From contig NZ_CP034858.1 of assembly GCF_005080845.1 (NCBI RefSeq), positions 310,001 to 374,000 of the forward strand: a DNA stretch of 64,000 bases, read 5' to 3'. The stretch is from Buchnera aphidicola (Rhopalosiphum padi). Its GTDB lineage: Bacteria; Pseudomonadota; Gammaproteobacteria; Enterobacterales; Enterobacteriaceae. Shown here in pieces: positions 32,842 through 45,281 of this stretch. The position numbers were made by a program, and so were the translations under genes. Under the pieces are notes generated by a model that saw nothing but the letters and a program-made list of their open reading frames with translations, searched no databases and was not told where the DNA came from. Within the stretch, counting starts at the first letter, position 1, and the number at the start of each line of letters is the position of its first letter.

Positions 32842-33606
32842 TTATAAAATATTGTCTGATATTTTTATAATTTTTAAAAACTCTTCATGTTTTAAAGATG
32901 CACTGCCAATTAATAATCCATTAACATCAGGTTGCTTAAGGAAATTTTCTGTATTTAATGAATTAACAGAACCACCATATTGTACAATCAAATTTTCTGC
33001 ACTAACAGAATCATATTTTTTTATATAATTTTTTATAAATTGATGTATTAATTGCACGTTTTTAGGATCTGCTGAAATACCCGTACCAATAGACCAAACA
33101 GGTTCGTATGCAATGACTGTATTTCTAAATGCTTTTTCTCCACAAACATTTAATATAGACTTTAATTGTATTTTTAAACTTTTTTCAGTCTTATTAGATT
33201 TTTTTTCTATTTCAGTTTCACCTATACATAAAATAGGAATTAAGTTTAATTTTTTTACTAAACTAAATTTTTTTGCAATTATTTCGTTATTTTCGTTGTG
33301 GAACAAACGTCTTTCAGAATGACCGAGGATAATATATTTAACACCAACATCTTTCATCATTAAAGCAGAATTTTCACCAGTAAATGCACCTGTCAAATTT
33401 ACATCTACATTTTGTGCACCAAGACAAATATTTGTATTATTTATATCTTTGTATACTCTTTCTAAGAATACAGTAGGGGGTGCAATTACAATAATATTTT
33501 TTTTTGAAAAAGATGAAGATCTTAATTTTAAATAAGTTAAATAGCAAGAAATAGTTTTTATATCACCGTTTAATTTCCAATTAGCTACAATAATGTTTTT
33601 TTTCAT
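32842..33606 (-). CDS. tpiA: Triosephosphate isomerase
   Basis: Interconverts dihydroxyacetone phosphate and glyceraldehyde-3-phosphate. It has 254 residues (E. coli 255). The catalytic residues are present: Lys11 in ANWKLNG, His96 in GHSERR and Glu169 in VIAYEPVWSIGTG; the phosphate loop is in VQYGGSVN. It is convergent with glpF, only 8 bases between the stops, with no terminator visible in between. In E. coli tpiA lies close to pfkA and glpF, so the pfkA-glpF-tpiA grouping is ancestral. Confidence 0.97.
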   Translation of the reverse strand: MKKNIIVANWKLNGDIKTISCYLTYLKLRSSSFSKKNIIVIAPPTVFLERVYKDINNTNICLGAQNVDVNLTGAFTGENSALMMKDVGVKYIILGHSERRLFHNENNEIIAKKFSLVKKLNLIPILCIGETEIEKKSNKTEKSLKIQLKSILNVCGEKAFRNTVIAYEPVWSIGTGISADPKNVQLIHQFIKNYIKKYDSVSAENLIVQYGGSVNSLNTENFLKQPDVNGLLIGSASLKHEEFLKIIKISDNIL

Positions 33607-33705
33607 ATTAATACACTCAAATTTTGTTTAATATTATAGAAACTAAGCTTTTTATAAGAAAATTATATATGAACTTAGTTTCTATTGCAGAAGTATTAAA
33701 ATATA

Positions 33706-33990
33706 CTATTTATATAAATTAACTCGATCTCGCAGTTTTTTTCCTGGTTTAAAATAAGGTACATATTTTTCATTTAATTTAATTTTTTTACCAGTTTTGG
33801 GATTTCGACCTATACGAGAAGATCTATAATGCAAAGAAAAACTACCAAATCCTCGAATTTCAATTCGTTTTCCCTTAGACAGCGAAATTGACATATATTC
33901 GAGCATTTCTTTTACAGCATATTCTATTATTTTATTTGAAATATAAGATTTTCGTTCAGCAATTCTTTCGAATAATTCTGACTTTGTCAT
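33706..33990 (-). CDS. ihfB: Integration host factor subunit beta
   Basis: DNA-bending protein of the HU/IHF family, 94 residues, the E. coli length. It starts [11 protein letters not shown], has the core [11 protein letters not shown], and has the beta-arm with RNPKTGKK (the proline that intercalates DNA). It is the beta subunit; the partner IhfA is not in the window. It lies downstream of rpsA on the same strand, as in E. coli rpsA-ihfB, with 79 bases between the genes. Confidence 0.95.
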   Translation of the reverse strand: MTKSELFERIAERKSYISNKIIEYAVKEMLEYMSISLSKGKRIEIRGFGSFSLHYRSSRIGRNPKTGKKIKLNEKYVPYFKPGKKLRDRVNLYK

Positions 33991-34069
33991 AAATCCTCTA
34001 TAATTAATATATTTTTATAAAAATGTTTTTTAAAAACTTACAAAAAATATATTTTTGTTTTTCAAATAA

Positions 34070-35749
34070 TTATTCAGTATTTTGAGCTGCTTTAAAAGCT
34101 TCCGTCATTACATTAGAAAATGATTCATCATTTGATTTTATATTTATTTTATTTTTTAAATCTTTTTTATTATCTTTTTCATCTATAACATGAAAAGCAA
34201 GATTAATAATTCTATTTTTTCGATCAAAATTAGATAGTTTTACTAAAATAGTATCATCAACTTTTATTTTTTTTATTATTTCTTCACTATTAATACGAGA
34301 AGAGTCAGAAAATTTTATGGTACCTTCTACGCCTTCTGCTAATTTTACTATAGCAGTTTTCTTATCGAAGGATTTTATCGTTCCAGTAATTATAGCTCCT
34401 TTTTTATGATTTGAAACATATGCATTAAAAGGATCTTCTTCTAATTGTTTAATTCCTAATGAAATACGCTCTCTTTCAGCATCTACTTGTAAAACCACAG
34501 CAGATATTTCATCACCTTTTTTATAATTTTTAACGGCGTCTTCACCTGATATTTTCCAAGAAATATCTGATAAATGTACTAATCCATCAATACCACCCTT
34601 TAAACCAATGAAAATACCAAAATCTGTAATAGATTTTATTTTTCCGGCAACATGAACTCCTTTTTTATGAGTTTCAGAAAATTCTTGCCAAGGATTTACC
34701 TTGCATTGTTTTAAACCAAGGGAAATACGACGACGTTCTTCATCAATGTCTAAAACTATGACATCTACTATATTATTCACAGCAACTACTTTAGAAGGAT
34801 GGATATTTTTATTAGTCCAATCCATTTCAGATACATGAACAAGACCTTCTACGCCTTCTTCAATTTCTACAAAACAACCGTAATCTGTTAAATTTGTTAC
34901 ACGACCACTTAATTTAATTCCTTCTGGATAACGATGAGAAATGGCTATCCATGGATCTTCACCCAATTGTTTTAATCCTAGAGAAACACGTGTTCTTTCT
35001 CTATCAAATTTTAAAATTTTAACATTTATTTCATCTCCGACATTAACTATTTCACTTGGATGTTTAACCCTTTTCCATGCCATGTCAGTAATATGTAACA
35101 ATCCATCTACACCACCTAAATCAACAAAAGCTCCATAATCTGTTAAATTTTTAACAATTCCTTTAATTTCTATGCCTTCTTGTAAATTTTCTAATAATTG
35201 ATCTCTTTCAGCACTATTTTCAGATTCAATTACAGCACGTCTCGAAACAACAACATTGTTGCGTTTTTGATCCAGTTTTATTACTTTAAATTCTAATTCC
35301 TTACCTTCAAGATGAATAGTATCTCTAACAGGACGAATATCAACTAAAGAACCTGGTAAAAAAGCACGTATATCATTTAGTTCTACAGTAAATCCACCTT
35401 TAACCTTTCCATTAATAATGCCAATAACAGTTTCTGATTTCTCATGAGCTTGTTCTAATATTAACCATGCTTCATGTCGTTTTGCTTTTTCTCGAGATAA
35501 AAGTGTTTCTCCAAATCCGTCTTCAATAGCATCTAAAGCAACATCAATCTCATCTCCAACTTTTACATCTAAAAATCCTTGAGCATTTTTAAATTGTTCA
35601 GCTGGAATTGCTGATTCAGATTTAAGACCTGCATCAACGAGTACTGTTTCTTTTTCTATAGAAACAACAATACCTCGAATAATTGATCCTGGACGAGTTT
35701 TAATCTCTTTTAGTGATTCTTCAAATAGTTGAGCAAAAGATTCATTCAT
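34070..35749 (-). CDS. rpsA: 30S ribosomal protein S1
   Basis: Binds mRNA and brings it to the 30S subunit. It has 559 residues (E. coli 557) and shows six S1 RNA-binding repeats: two diverged N-terminal ones that bind the ribosome, then four with the repeated pattern [53 protein letters not shown] and a sixth less regular one. Base composition is less A+T-biased than in its neighbours, as expected for a highly expressed gene. ihfB follows. Upstream there is a 597-base spacer where E. coli has cmk. Confidence 0.97.
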   Translation of the reverse strand: MNESFAQLFEESLKEIKTRPGSIIRGIVVSIEKETVLVDAGLKSESAIPAEQFKNAQGFLDVKVGDEIDVALDAIEDGFGETLLSREKAKRHEAWLILEQAHEKSETVIGIINGKVKGGFTVELNDIRAFLPGSLVDIRPVRDTIHLEGKELEFKVIKLDQKRNNVVVSRRAVIESENSAERDQLLENLQEGIEIKGIVKNLTDYGAFVDLGGVDGLLHITDMAWKRVKHPSEIVNVGDEINVKILKFDRERTRVSLGLKQLGEDPWIAISHRYPEGIKLSGRVTNLTDYGCFVEIEEGVEGLVHVSEMDWTNKNIHPSKVVAVNNIVDVIVLDIDEERRRISLGLKQCKVNPWQEFSETHKKGVHVAGKIKSITDFGIFIGLKGGIDGLVHLSDISWKISGEDAVKNYKKGDEISAVVLQVDAERERISLGIKQLEEDPFNAYVSNHKKGAIITGTIKSFDKKTAIVKLAEGVEGTIKFSDSSRINSEEIIKKIKVDDTILVKLSNFDRKNRIINLAFHVIDEKDNKKDLKNKINIKSNDESFSNVMTEAFKAAQNTE

Positions 35750-36346
35750 ATTAATAATATTTAAAAAACTTTTGTTAAATGTTCATTTTAACTTCATGTT
35801 AAAATAAGCTTGTTTTATATATCTTTTAATAATCCATATCAAAGAGTGCAATTTTTTGCGAATAAAGATTTATATTTATTTTTAAAACATATATTTTTTT
35901 AATAAAATACTTTATAAAAGTTTTAATTATTTCTTCAAAATTCATATTTATTAAATTTAATATTATAGCATTTTCTGATAGGTATAAAGGAGAAATTGAT
36001 TGATTTTAATCAAGTTCATCATGAATTTTTATTTGTTTTAACAATTCTTTGAAATTAACATGATGTTAATTTTTTTTAGTTATAATATTTTTCTATAAAT
36101 GCAATATTATATATTGTATCTAAAAAATTTTTATTATATTTTTAGGAAAAAAATTCTATCTAGATCGTCTTCTTCTATTAATCTAGGAGATTAAAAAAAA
36201 TAGCTTTTTTAATAAAGTAAAATTTTTCTAACTTCAAAAAAAGTTGTTCATTTAGATCAAATTTTACTAAATTTTTAAAAAATTTGTTTTTTTTGAAAGA
36301 AAAAAATTTAAATTAAAATAGATAACATCATCTATAATGTTAAAAA
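35750..36346. other. Gene-free spacer between rpsA and aroA, site of cmk in E. coli
   Basis: 597 bases without a credible open frame. In E. coli this interval carries cmk (cytidylate kinase), read in the same direction as rpsA, and the rpsA promoters partly lie within cmk. The spacer may thus be eroded cmk plus the rpsA promoter region. A possible remnant is listed at 36152-36210. Small symmetric elements (for example TTGATT / AATCAA just after 35996) are present, but none is convincing as a terminator. Confidence 0.6.
36152..36210 (-). pseudogene. Possible remnant of cytidylate kinase (cmk)
   Basis: On the minus strand two short frames meet with a one-base shift: KKAIFFNL (36210 to 36187) and then RLIEEDDLDRI (about 36184 to 36152). 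The order resembles the segment near the end of E. coli Cmk, [19 protein letters not shown] followed by DRDRNR, and the position and strand are those of cmk. The match is short, would also need a small deletion, and stop codons surround it. It is offered as a weak candidate only; chance is a real alternative. Confidence 0.2.
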
Positions 36347-37633
36347 TTAATTAAATTTGCTAATTTTTAAAAAATCTTCAAAATAAGATGGAAAAGTTTT
36401 AGAAATACAATTTGGATTACGTATACCAACACTCATGCCTGATAAACATATAAGAGAAAAACACATTGCCATACGATGATCGTTATATGTATCAATTTCT
36501 GCAAATTTAAATAAAACAGGAGGAGTAATAGATAAAAAATCTTTTCCTTCTTTAACTACTGCACCAATTTTTTTTAATTCTGTACTCATTGCAAATAATC
36601 GATCAGTTTCTTTAACACGCCAGTTGTATATATTTTTAATAATTGAAGTGCCTTGAGCAAAAAGCGATACTATTGCAATAGTCATTGCTGCATCGGGAAT
36701 ATGATTCATATCTAAATTAATTTTTTCTAATTTATTACGTGTACAAACAATAAAAGAGTCTCCCCAATCAATAATAGCTCCCATTTTTTTAAGTACATCA
36801 GCAAATTTTATATCACCTTGAATACTTTTTTTTCCAACACCCACAACCTTTACTGAACCACCTTTAATCGCAGCAGCTGCTAAAAAATATGATGCTGAAG
36901 ATGCGTCTCCTTCAATCAGATAATTTCCTGGTGATTTATATTGTTGGTTTCCCTTTATATAAAAGGATTTATAAGAATTATTTGTAATATTAACTCCAAA
37001 ACATTTCATTAGATTTAATGTAATATCAATATAAGGTTTAGAAACTAAATTTCCATGAATAAATATACTAGTATTTTTTAATGCTAATGGAGCAATCATT
37101 AATAATGATGTTAAAAATTGACTAGAAATACTTCCGTTTAATATAATAGAGCCACCTACAAAGCCACCTTTAGTCAAAATAGGAGGATATCCTATATTTT
37201 TTTTGTATTCAAGAATTGCCCCACCTTGTTTTAAAGCGTCAACAAGATGTTCAATTGGTCTTTCATGCATTCTATCATCTCCACTTAAGATAACATGATT
37301 TTGATTTAAAGATAGAGCAGCAAGAAGTGGTCTCATAGCTGTCCCTGCATTTCCTAAAAATAATGAAATAGGATCAGATAAATAAAACGCTTTCCCAATA
37401 CCGTGAACATGACAAGTTGTATTATTATTTGATAAAAAAAATTTAATTCCAATTTTTTTTAAAGCAGCTAACATATATTGAGTATCTTGACTATCTAGTA
37501 AGTTTGTTAAACAAGTAATACCATTAGCCATAGAAGATAATAATAATACTCTGTTTGATATGCTTTTTGAGCCAGGTAAATAAATAGTTCCATTAACGTA
37601 AGAAACTGGTTTTAACTTCAAAAGTTTTTGCAT
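36347..37633 (-). CDS. aroA: 3-phosphoshikimate 1-carboxyvinyltransferase (EPSP synthase)
   Basis: Sixth step of the shikimate pathway, needed for the phenylalanine, tyrosine and tryptophan supplied to the host. It has 428 residues (E. coli 427). Substrate-binding motifs are [47 protein letters not shown], and the catalytic aspartate in [20 protein letters not shown] and [11 protein letters not shown] complete the site. It follows serC on the same strand (63-base gap), conserving the E. coli serC-aroA operon. Confidence 0.97.
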   Translation of the reverse strand: MQKLLKLKPVSYVNGTIYLPGSKSISNRVLLLSSMANGITCLTNLLDSQDTQYMLAALKKIGIKFFLSNNNTTCHVHGIGKAFYLSDPISLFLGNAGTAMRPLLAALSLNQNHVILSGDDRMHERPIEHLVDALKQGGAILEYKKNIGYPPILTKGGFVGGSIILNGSISSQFLTSLLMIAPLALKNTSIFIHGNLVSKPYIDITLNLMKCFGVNITNNSYKSFYIKGNQQYKSPGNYLIEGDASSASYFLAAAAIKGGSVKVVGVGKKSIQGDIKFADVLKKMGAIIDWGDSFIVCTRNKLEKINLDMNHIPDAAMTIAIVSLFAQGTSIIKNIYNWRVKETDRLFAMSTELKKIGAVVKEGKDFLSITPPVLFKFAEIDTYNDHRMAMCFSLICLSGMSVGIRNPNCISKTFPSYFEDFLKISKFN

Positions 37634-37696
37634 AATAAAAATACGCTCTAATTAAAATAAAATTTTTAATTTATTCCTTAAGAAAATAAAAATATT

Positions 37697-38782
37697 TTAT
37701 CCATATTTTTTTTCAAAATATAACATAAATTCTGCTAAAGATTGAACGCCTTCTAATGGCATGGCATTATAGATAGATGCACGCATACCTCCAACTACAT
37801 AATGTCCTTTCAAAGCATTTAAACCTACATCTTTTGCTTCTTTTAAAAAGAAATCATTTAATTTAGAATCATATAAATGAAATACGACATTCATTTGAGA
37901 TCGATTTCTCTTATCTATATTGTTGATATAAAAATCGCTATTATCTATTATTTGATATAATAAATTTGATTTTTTTTGATTTAATACTTCAATTTTTTTT
38001 ATTCCACCTTGTTTTTTTAACCATTTAAACACTAATCCTGATAAATACCAAGAAAATGTAGGAGGTGTGTTAAACATAGAATTATATTTTGACATTGTGT
38101 GATAATTAAAAATAGAAGGAGATATTTTAGAAGCATATCCTATTAAATCTTTTCTAATAAGAATAATTGTAATACCCGAAGGGCCAATGTTTTTTTGAGC
38201 ACCTGCATAAATCAAACCATAATTTTTAATATTAATTTTACGAGATAAAATAAACGATGAAAAATCTCCAACTATTATTTTATTTTTAAAATTTGGTTCT
38301 TCATAAATTGACATTCCATCTATGGTTTCATTAGGACAATAATGAATATATGCCGAATTATTACTGATATTCCATTCAGAAGGTTTTAAAAGAAAATGCT
38401 TACCATTTTCTGTTTTTCTAACTAATATATTTTTAGGAATACAATATTTCTTAGCTTCTATTAATGCACAATTTGACCAATATCCACTATTAATGTAATC
38501 TGTTTCTTTAAAATTACCTAATAAATTCATTGGAACAGCAGCAAACTGACCTCTAGCCCCGCCTTGACAAAATAATATTTTATAAGAATCGGATATATTT
38601 AATAAATCTCTTAAATCTTTTTCTGCTTCTAAAGCTACTTGAATAAATTCTTTACTGCGATGGCTTATTTCCATAACAGAACAGCCCATGTGATTCCAAT
38701 TTTGTAATTCTTTTTTTGCTTGATAAAGAACATCTTTTGGAATCATGGCTGGTCCAGCACTAAAATTATATATCAAGTTCAT
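37697..38782 (-). CDS. serC: Phosphoserine aminotransferase
   Basis: PLP enzyme of serine (and pyridoxal phosphate) synthesis, 361 residues (E. coli 362). The frame opens at 38800, but the ATG at 38782 gives MNLIYNFSAGPAM, the family N-terminus, and GGTGAAAA just upstream is a ribosome-binding site, so the shorter start is chosen. The PLP lysine lies in YAGAQKNIGPSG near residue 198. HISHRSKEF-type and PPTFSWYLSGLVF motifs match. It is the first gene of serC-aroA, with serS 36 bases upstream on the same strand. Confidence 0.95.
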   Translation of the reverse strand: MNLIYNFSAGPAMIPKDVLYQAKKELQNWNHMGCSVMEISHRSKEFIQVALEAEKDLRDLLNISDSYKILFCQGGARGQFAAVPMNLLGNFKETDYINSGYWSNCALIEAKKYCIPKNILVRKTENGKHFLLKPSEWNISNNSAYIHYCPNETIDGMSIYEEPNFKNKIIVGDFSSFILSRKINIKNYGLIYAGAQKNIGPSGITIILIRKDLIGYASKISPSIFNYHTMSKYNSMFNTPPTFSWYLSGLVFKWLKKQGGIKKIEVLNQKKSNLLYQIIDNSDFYINNIDKRNRSQMNVVFHLYDSKLNDFFLKEAKDVGLNALKGHYVVGGMRASIYNAMPLEGVQSLAEFMLYFEKKYG

Positions 38783-38818
38783 TTTTTCACCAATAATCAT
38801 TTTTTTGATGTATCTAAA

Positions 38819-40398
<1,580 letters not shown>

Positions 40399-41358
40399 AT
40401 GGAATTAATTAATCATAAAAAAGTAATAATTTTAGGTTCAGGACCAGCAGGATACACTGCTGCCATATATAGCTCTAGAGCTAATTTAGATCCTTTATTA
40501 ATTACTGGAATTAACAAAGGTGGTCAATTAATGAATACCAATGAAATCGAAAATTGGCCAGGCGATTTCAAAAAGATTACTGGTCCTGAACTAATGGATC
40601 GAATGCATAAACATGCAGTAAAATTAAATACAGAAATTATATATGACAATATTGTTTCAGTAGAATTTAAAAAAAAACCATTTTTTTTATTAGGAGAACG
40701 TAATAAATATACATGTGATACGGTTATTATCGCTACAGGTGCAAACCCACGTTACTTAGGACTAAATTCAGAGAATAAATTTAAAGGAAAAGGTGTTTCT
40801 ACTTGTGCTGTATGTGATGGTTTTTTTTACAAAAATCAAGAAGTTGCAGTAGTAGGAGGTGGAAACACAGCTCTAGAAGAAACATTATATTTATCAAATT
40901 TTGTAGAAAAAGTGCATTTAATTCATCGTAGAACTAATTTCAAAGCTGAAAAAATTCTAATTGATCGATTATTAAAAATGGTAAAAAATAAAAAAGTCAT
41001 CTTGTATTTAAATTCTAATGTAAAAGAAATTTTAGGTAATAATCAAGGTGTTACTCATTTATTAATTCAAAATAAAGATTTAAAAGAAAATAAAGAAAGG
41101 AAAATTATAATTTCTGGATTATTTATTGCAATTGGGTATACACCAAATACAGATCTATTTACTAATCAATTAGAAATGGAAAATGGATACATTAAAGTAA
41201 ACAAAGGAATACATGGAAACTATACACAAACAAGCATACCGGGTATATTTGCAGCAGGTGACGTAATTGATCACGTATATAGACAAGCTATTACGTCATC
41301 TGCTAGTGGTTGTATGGCTGCATTAGATAGCGAACGTTATCTTAATTCATTATCCTAG
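40399..41358 (+). CDS. trxB: Thioredoxin reductase
   Basis: FAD enzyme passing electrons from NADPH to thioredoxin, 319 residues (E. coli 321). The FAD motif is [12 protein letters not shown]. The redox pair is Cys136 and Cys139 in [11 protein letters not shown] (E. coli has CATC). The NADPH motif is GGGNTALEE with HRR downstream, and the C-terminal FAD contact is in [30 protein letters not shown] upstream of the ATG is a good ribosome-binding site. infA follows on the same strand, with a hairpin between. Confidence 0.97.
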   Translation: MELINHKKVIILGSGPAGYTAAIYSSRANLDPLLITGINKGGQLMNTNEIENWPGDFKKITGPELMDRMHKHAVKLNTEIIYDNIVSVEFKKKPFFLLGERNKYTCDTVIIATGANPRYLGLNSENKFKGKGVSTCAVCDGFFYKNQEVAVVGGGNTALEETLYLSNFVEKVHLIHRRTNFKAEKILIDRLLKMVKNKKVILYLNSNVKEILGNNQGVTHLLIQNKDLKENKERKIIISGLFIAIGYTPNTDLFTNQLEMENGYIKVNKGIHGNYTQTSIPGIFAAGDVIDHVYRQAITSSASGCMAALDSERYLNSLS

Positions 41359-41375
41359 CCTCTTAATCTTAATCC

Positions 41376-41414
41376 AGAGAACAATAAAAACATACTAGTC
41401 AAAATGACTAGTAT
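41376..41414 (-). terminator. 10-bp hairpin between trxB and infA
   Basis: ATACTAGTCA / TGACTAGTAT (41392-41401 with 41405-41414) is a perfect 10-bp stem with loop AAA. On the plus strand, the direction of trxB, the sequence after it is CAGATATAAT, without a T-tract. On the minus strand five T follow within two bases. It may serve as a weak trxB terminator or 3'-end structure, or stop transcripts coming back from infA. Confidence 0.6.
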
Positions 41415-41482
41415 CAGATATAATAAAAGAAATATTAAATATTTTAATAATTTTTTAAAAATAAACGTAACTAGAGAAAAAA

Positions 41483-41701
41483 ATGGCTAAAGAAGATAAC
41501 ATTGAAATGCAAGGAATTGTTATTGATACATTACCAAACACAATGTTTCGTGTTGAATTAGAAAATAAACATGTCATTACAGCACATATTTCAGGAAAAA
41601 TGAGAAAAAATTACATTAGAATATTAACAGGAGATAAAGTTACTATTGAGCTAACACCCTACGACTTAACAAAGGGAAGAATTATTTTTAGAAGCCGTTA
41701 A
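41483..41701 (+). CDS. infA: Translation initiation factor IF-1
   Basis: Single OB-fold protein of 72 residues, identical in length to E. coli IF-1. It starts [13 protein letters not shown] and continues with [27 protein letters not shown] and [15 protein letters not shown], all near-identical to the family. It binds the 30S A site with IF-2 and IF-3. In E. coli infA lies near trxB too, though on the other strand relative to it. Confidence 0.97.
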   Translation: MAKEDNIEMQGIVIDTLPNTMFRVELENKHVITAHISGKMRKNYIRILTGDKVTIELTPYDLTKGRIIFRSR

Positions 41702-41933
41702 ATATTTTTATTTCTTTTTTAAATTCAATTAAAAATTAAATATTAATTAATATAAAAAAAACACTTAAAAATAAAATTTAACAATCTACTTTATTTCTTA
41801 AATAACTCCCAAAAAAAATATTTCAAGACAATTTTTTTATTTTAAAAATTTTTAATTATATTTTAAAATAAAAAACTCTATTTATAGATAAAAGAGAAAT
41901 TTTTGAAAATTAAGAAAATCTTGAAGAGAATTT

Positions 41934-43688
41934 ATGCGTACTAAATATTGTGGAAATATTAGAATAGTTGATTTACATAAATCAATAATTTTATGTGGTT
42001 GGGTAAATAAAATAAGAAATTTAAATCAATTTATTTTTATTGATATGAGAGATTGGACGGGTATTATTCAACTTGTTTTTGAACGAAAAAACAATATAGT
42101 TTTTAAACAAGCTATAAATTTAAAGAACGAATCTTGTATTCGAATTATAGGAATTGTTCAAAAAAGAAATACTAAAAATAAAAATTTAGATACTGGAGAA
42201 ATAGAAATATTAGTAAATAAAATAAAAATCTTTAATATTTCAAAAACACTGCCATTAGATTATTCAAATAATAGTAACGATGATATACGATTAAAATATC
42301 GTTACTTAGACCTCCGTCGTTCTCAGTTATTAGAAAATCTTAAAATAAGAAATAAAATTACTTATTTAACAAGACTTTTTATGACAAAGAAAAACTTTTT
42401 AGATATTGAGACACCTTTTCTGACAAAATCTACACCAGAAGGTGCTCGAGATTATTTAGTACCTAGTAGAAATTATCCAGGAAAATTTTATGCATTACCT
42501 CAATCACCGCAATTGTTTAAACAATTATTGATGATTTCTGGTATTGATAAATATTATCAAATAGTTAAATGTTTTCGTGATGAAGATTTACGTTCAGATC
42601 GACAACCAGAATTTACACAAATTGATATTGAAGCTTCTTTCATAAGTTCTACTAAAATTAGAAACTTCGTAGAAAAATTAATAAAAAAAATTTGGGTTAA
42701 AATCATTAATTGCCATTTAGACAAATTTCCTAAAATTTCTTTTTACGATGCTATGCAACGTTATGGATCAGACAAACCTGATTTAAGAAATCCAATGGAA
42801 ATCATTGATGTTTCCGATCTTCTTATTAAAGAAAAAGTTTTATCATTTTTTAAAATCAATTTAGAGAAAAAACATAGAATAGCTTTATTATGTTTTTGTC
42901 AAGGTGACAAGATAAGTCGAAAAAAAATTGATGAATATTCTAATTATGTAAAAAAATTTGGTTCAAAAAAATTATTTTATATAAAAATAAATAAAATTGA
43001 AAATGGCTTGCAAGATATTCAAAGTTCAATAAAAAATATTTTAGATAAAACTATACTAAAAAATATTTTAAAAAAAACGAATGCAAAAAATGGAGATATC
43101 TTGTTTTTAATTGCCGATGAAGAAAGAATTGTCAACAGATCTCTTGGAATGCTACGTATAAAATTAGGTGATGATTTTATATTTTTTAAAAAAAATATTT
43201 GGAAGCCTGTTTGGATCGTAGACTTTCCTATGTTTAAACAAGATTCTAATGGAAAATTTTCTTCTAATCACCATCCATTTACGGCCTTAAAAAAAAATAA
43301 TCAAAAGAAACTTGAAAAAAATCCGCATCTTGCTATTTCTGATAGTTATGATTTAGTAATTAATGGTTATGAAATCGGTGGTGGTTCAGTACGTATCCAT
43401 GATGCTAAAATACAAAAAAAAATATTTGACATTATTGGAATAGAAAAAAAAATTCAAAAAGAAAAATTTGGATTCTTGATGGAAGCACTAAAATATGGTG
43501 CACCTCCTCATGCAGGAATAGCTTTAGGATTAGATAGAATAGTCATGCTTTTAACAAAAACTAATAACATTAAAGATGTCATCGCTTTTCCAAAAACGAC
43601 TTCAGCCAGTTGTCTAATGACTAATTCTCCTAGTAAATCAAAAAAATCTACTTTAAATGAATTAGGTATAAATATCATTGAAAAATAA
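41934..43688 (+). CDS. aspS: Aspartyl-tRNA synthetase
   Basis: Class II synthetase of the bacterial type, 584 residues (E. coli 590). The N-terminal OB-fold anticodon-binding domain is seen in VDLHKSIILCGWV. Motif 2 is CFRDEDLRSDRQPEFTQ. The bacterial GAD insertion is about residues 285-410 (LIADEERIVNRSLG), and motif 3 is GIALGLDRIVMLL. It is convergent with znuB, 7 bases between the stop codons, with no terminator in the gap. A 232-base A+T-rich spacer without recognised features precedes it. Confidence 0.96.
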   Translation: MRTKYCGNIRIVDLHKSIILCGWVNKIRNLNQFIFIDMRDWTGIIQLVFERKNNIVFKQAINLKNESCIRIIGIVQKRNTKNKNLDTGEIEILVNKIKIFNISKTLPLDYSNNSNDDIRLKYRYLDLRRSQLLENLKIRNKITYLTRLFMTKKNFLDIETPFLTKSTPEGARDYLVPSRNYPGKFYALPQSPQLFKQLLMISGIDKYYQIVKCFRDEDLRSDRQPEFTQIDIEASFISSTKIRNFVEKLIKKIWVKIINCHLDKFPKISFYDAMQRYGSDKPDLRNPMEIIDVSDLLIKEKVLSFFKINLEKKHRIALLCFCQGDKISRKKIDEYSNYVKKFGSKKLFYIKINKIENGLQDIQSSIKNILDKTILKNILKKTNAKNGDILFLIADEERIVNRSLGMLRIKLGDDFIFFKKNIWKPVWIVDFPMFKQDSNGKFSSNHHPFTALKKNNQKKLEKNPHLAISDSYDLVINGYEIGGGSVRIHDAKIQKKIFDIIGIEKKIQKEKFGFLMEALKYGAPPHAGIALGLDRIVMLLTKTNNIKDVIAFPKTTSASCLMTNSPSKSKKSTLNELGINIIEK

Positions 43689-43695
43689 AACAATT

Positions 43696-44481
43696 TTATA
43701 TAATTTTTTTTATATTACTTAATAAATAAATACAAGAAGAAAAAAAAACAATGGATGGACTAGTTGGGGTATTATAAAAAAAAGATAAAAACATTCCACC
43801 TGTAACCGAAATAATACTTATTACTATTGAAAAAACAACCATTTTTTCTGGAGAGTTAGAAAAAAGTTGTGCAGTTGCAGGGGGGATAATCAATAATGAA
43901 GTTATTAACAGCACTCCGACAAATTTAATAGCAATAGAAATAGATAAAGCAGTAGTTAACATTAAAGTTAAACGTGCATAAAAAATATTAACACCATCTA
44001 TTTGGGCTAATTCTTCATTGATTGTCAATAACAAAATAGAATTCCAACGGAAAAATAAAACAGTTAAAACAGTCAAACTTCCTAAAGCAATAATAAATAA
44101 GTCAAATACCGTTACAATTAATAAATCACCAAATAAGTAGTTACCGAGATCTATATGACGAGAAGTAGACATCAAACTTATAAAAATCATTCCTAAAGAC
44201 AATGAACTATGCGATATTATACTTAATATTGTTTCTAATGAAACTGATAATAATTTTTCAATCCACGCTAATACAATTGCAAGAAAAATCATAAAGAATA
44301 ATACTGTATAGAAAGAATCAATTTCAAATAGTGTAGATATCGCCAAGCCAAGTATAGAAGAATGAGAAAGTGTATCACCAAAAGATGATATACGACGCCA
44401 AATAATAAATGATCCTAGAGGTCCTGTTGAAAAAGATAATAAAATACCAGCTAACAATCCTGGATAAATTAATTCAAACAT
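43696..44481 (-). CDS. znuB: High-affinity zinc ABC transporter permease ZnuB
   Basis: Membrane subunit of ZnuABC, 261 residues, the E. coli length. It has about seven to eight hydrophobic spans and family motifs SFSTGPLGSFIIWRRIS, SFGDTLSHSSILGLA and LLITSLLIIPPATAQ. It is downstream of znuC on the same strand (21-base gap), so znuCB form an operon that diverges from znuA, as in E. coli. Confidence 0.94.
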   Translation of the reverse strand: MFELIYPGLLAGILLSFSTGPLGSFIIWRRISSFGDTLSHSSILGLAISTLFEIDSFYTVLFFMIFLAIVLAWIEKLLSVSLETILSIISHSSLSLGMIFISLMSTSRHIDLGNYLFGDLLIVTVFDLFIIALGSLTVLTVLFFRWNSILLLTINEELAQIDGVNIFYARLTLMLTTALSISIAIKFVGVLLITSLLIIPPATAQLFSNSPEKMVVFSIVISIISVTGGMFLSFFYNTPTSPSIVFFSSCIYLLSNIKKII

Positions 44482-44502
44482 AATAAAAAATACTCTATAA
44501 TT

Positions 44503-45219
44503 TTAATATTGATGTACATGATCATGATTATGTTGATAAATTGCTAATTCTTTTATACGTTTTAAACCAAATATAGAAATAAATTCTAAATTTTTAGAAA
44601 CTGTTTTCGGAGTACCAGAACAGCAAATATGTTTATTTAAACAAATTACATAATCTGTTTTAGCCATAACAAAATTTAAATCATGAGAAACTATTAAAAT
44701 AGAGCATTGAATTTCAGATCGAATTTGATTAATTAATTCATATAAATCGAGTTGACCCATTACATCAACTCCCTGTATAGGCTCATCTAAAACAAGTAAA
44801 TTCGGATTATTTAATAATGCCCTAGCTAAAAGAATACGTTGCATTTCTCCACCAGATAATTTTTGTAATGGAGAATACTGAAGTGATTCTGCTTTTACAC
44901 GTTTTAGTATTTTTAATATATTTACGTTTTTTTTCCTTTTTGATAATCTCATAAATCTTTCTACTGTAATAGGTAATAAGTTATTAAGATGTAATTTCTG
45001 GGGTACATATCCAATAGATATGTTAGGAGATCGAATAACATTTCCTAAATCAGGTTGTATTAATCCTAATACAACACGTATTAAAGTAGATTTTCCGGCT
45101 CCATTAGGTCCTATTAAAGTGACAATACGATTAGGAATTAAAGAAAATGATATATTAGACAGAATAGAACGATTAGAGAAACTCACATGAATATTTTTTA
45201 AAATAATTAATTCTAACAT
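44503..45219 (-). CDS. znuC: Zinc ABC transporter ATPase ZnuC
   Basis: ATPase subunit of ZnuABC, 238 residues (E. coli 251). Walker A is GPNGAGKST, the signature is [15 protein letters not shown], Walker B is [12 protein letters not shown] and the switch is VSHD. The C-terminal tail keeps a histidine-rich piece (HNHDHVHQY), typical of ZnuC. It is divergent from znuA with 62 bases between the starts; I could not find a clear Zur palindrome there. Confidence 0.95.
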   Translation of the reverse strand: MLELIILKNIHVSFSNRSILSNISFSLIPNRIVTLIGPNGAGKSTLIRVVLGLIQPDLGNVIRSPNISIGYVPQKLHLNNLLPITVERFMRLSKRKKNVNILKILKRVKAESLQYSPLQKLSGGEMQRILLARALLNNPNLLVLDEPIQGVDVMGQLDLYELINQIRSEIQCSILIVSHDLNFVMAKTDYVICLNKHICCSGTPKTVSKNLEFISIFGLKRIKELAIYQHNHDHVHQY

Positions 45220-45281
45220 GTTAAATAAATTCTATTTTAGAATATATAGCAGATTAATCATTATAAAATATTTTTTTTAAG

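Noticed and set aside
38783-38800. Upstream start for serC
   Set aside because: The six extra residues would cover the ribosome-binding site GGTGAAAA, and the ATG at 38782 matches the family.
45220-45281. Possible Zur operator between znuC and znuA
   Set aside because: No dyad resembling the Zur consensus is visible in the 62-base spacer, only A/T-rich sequence.
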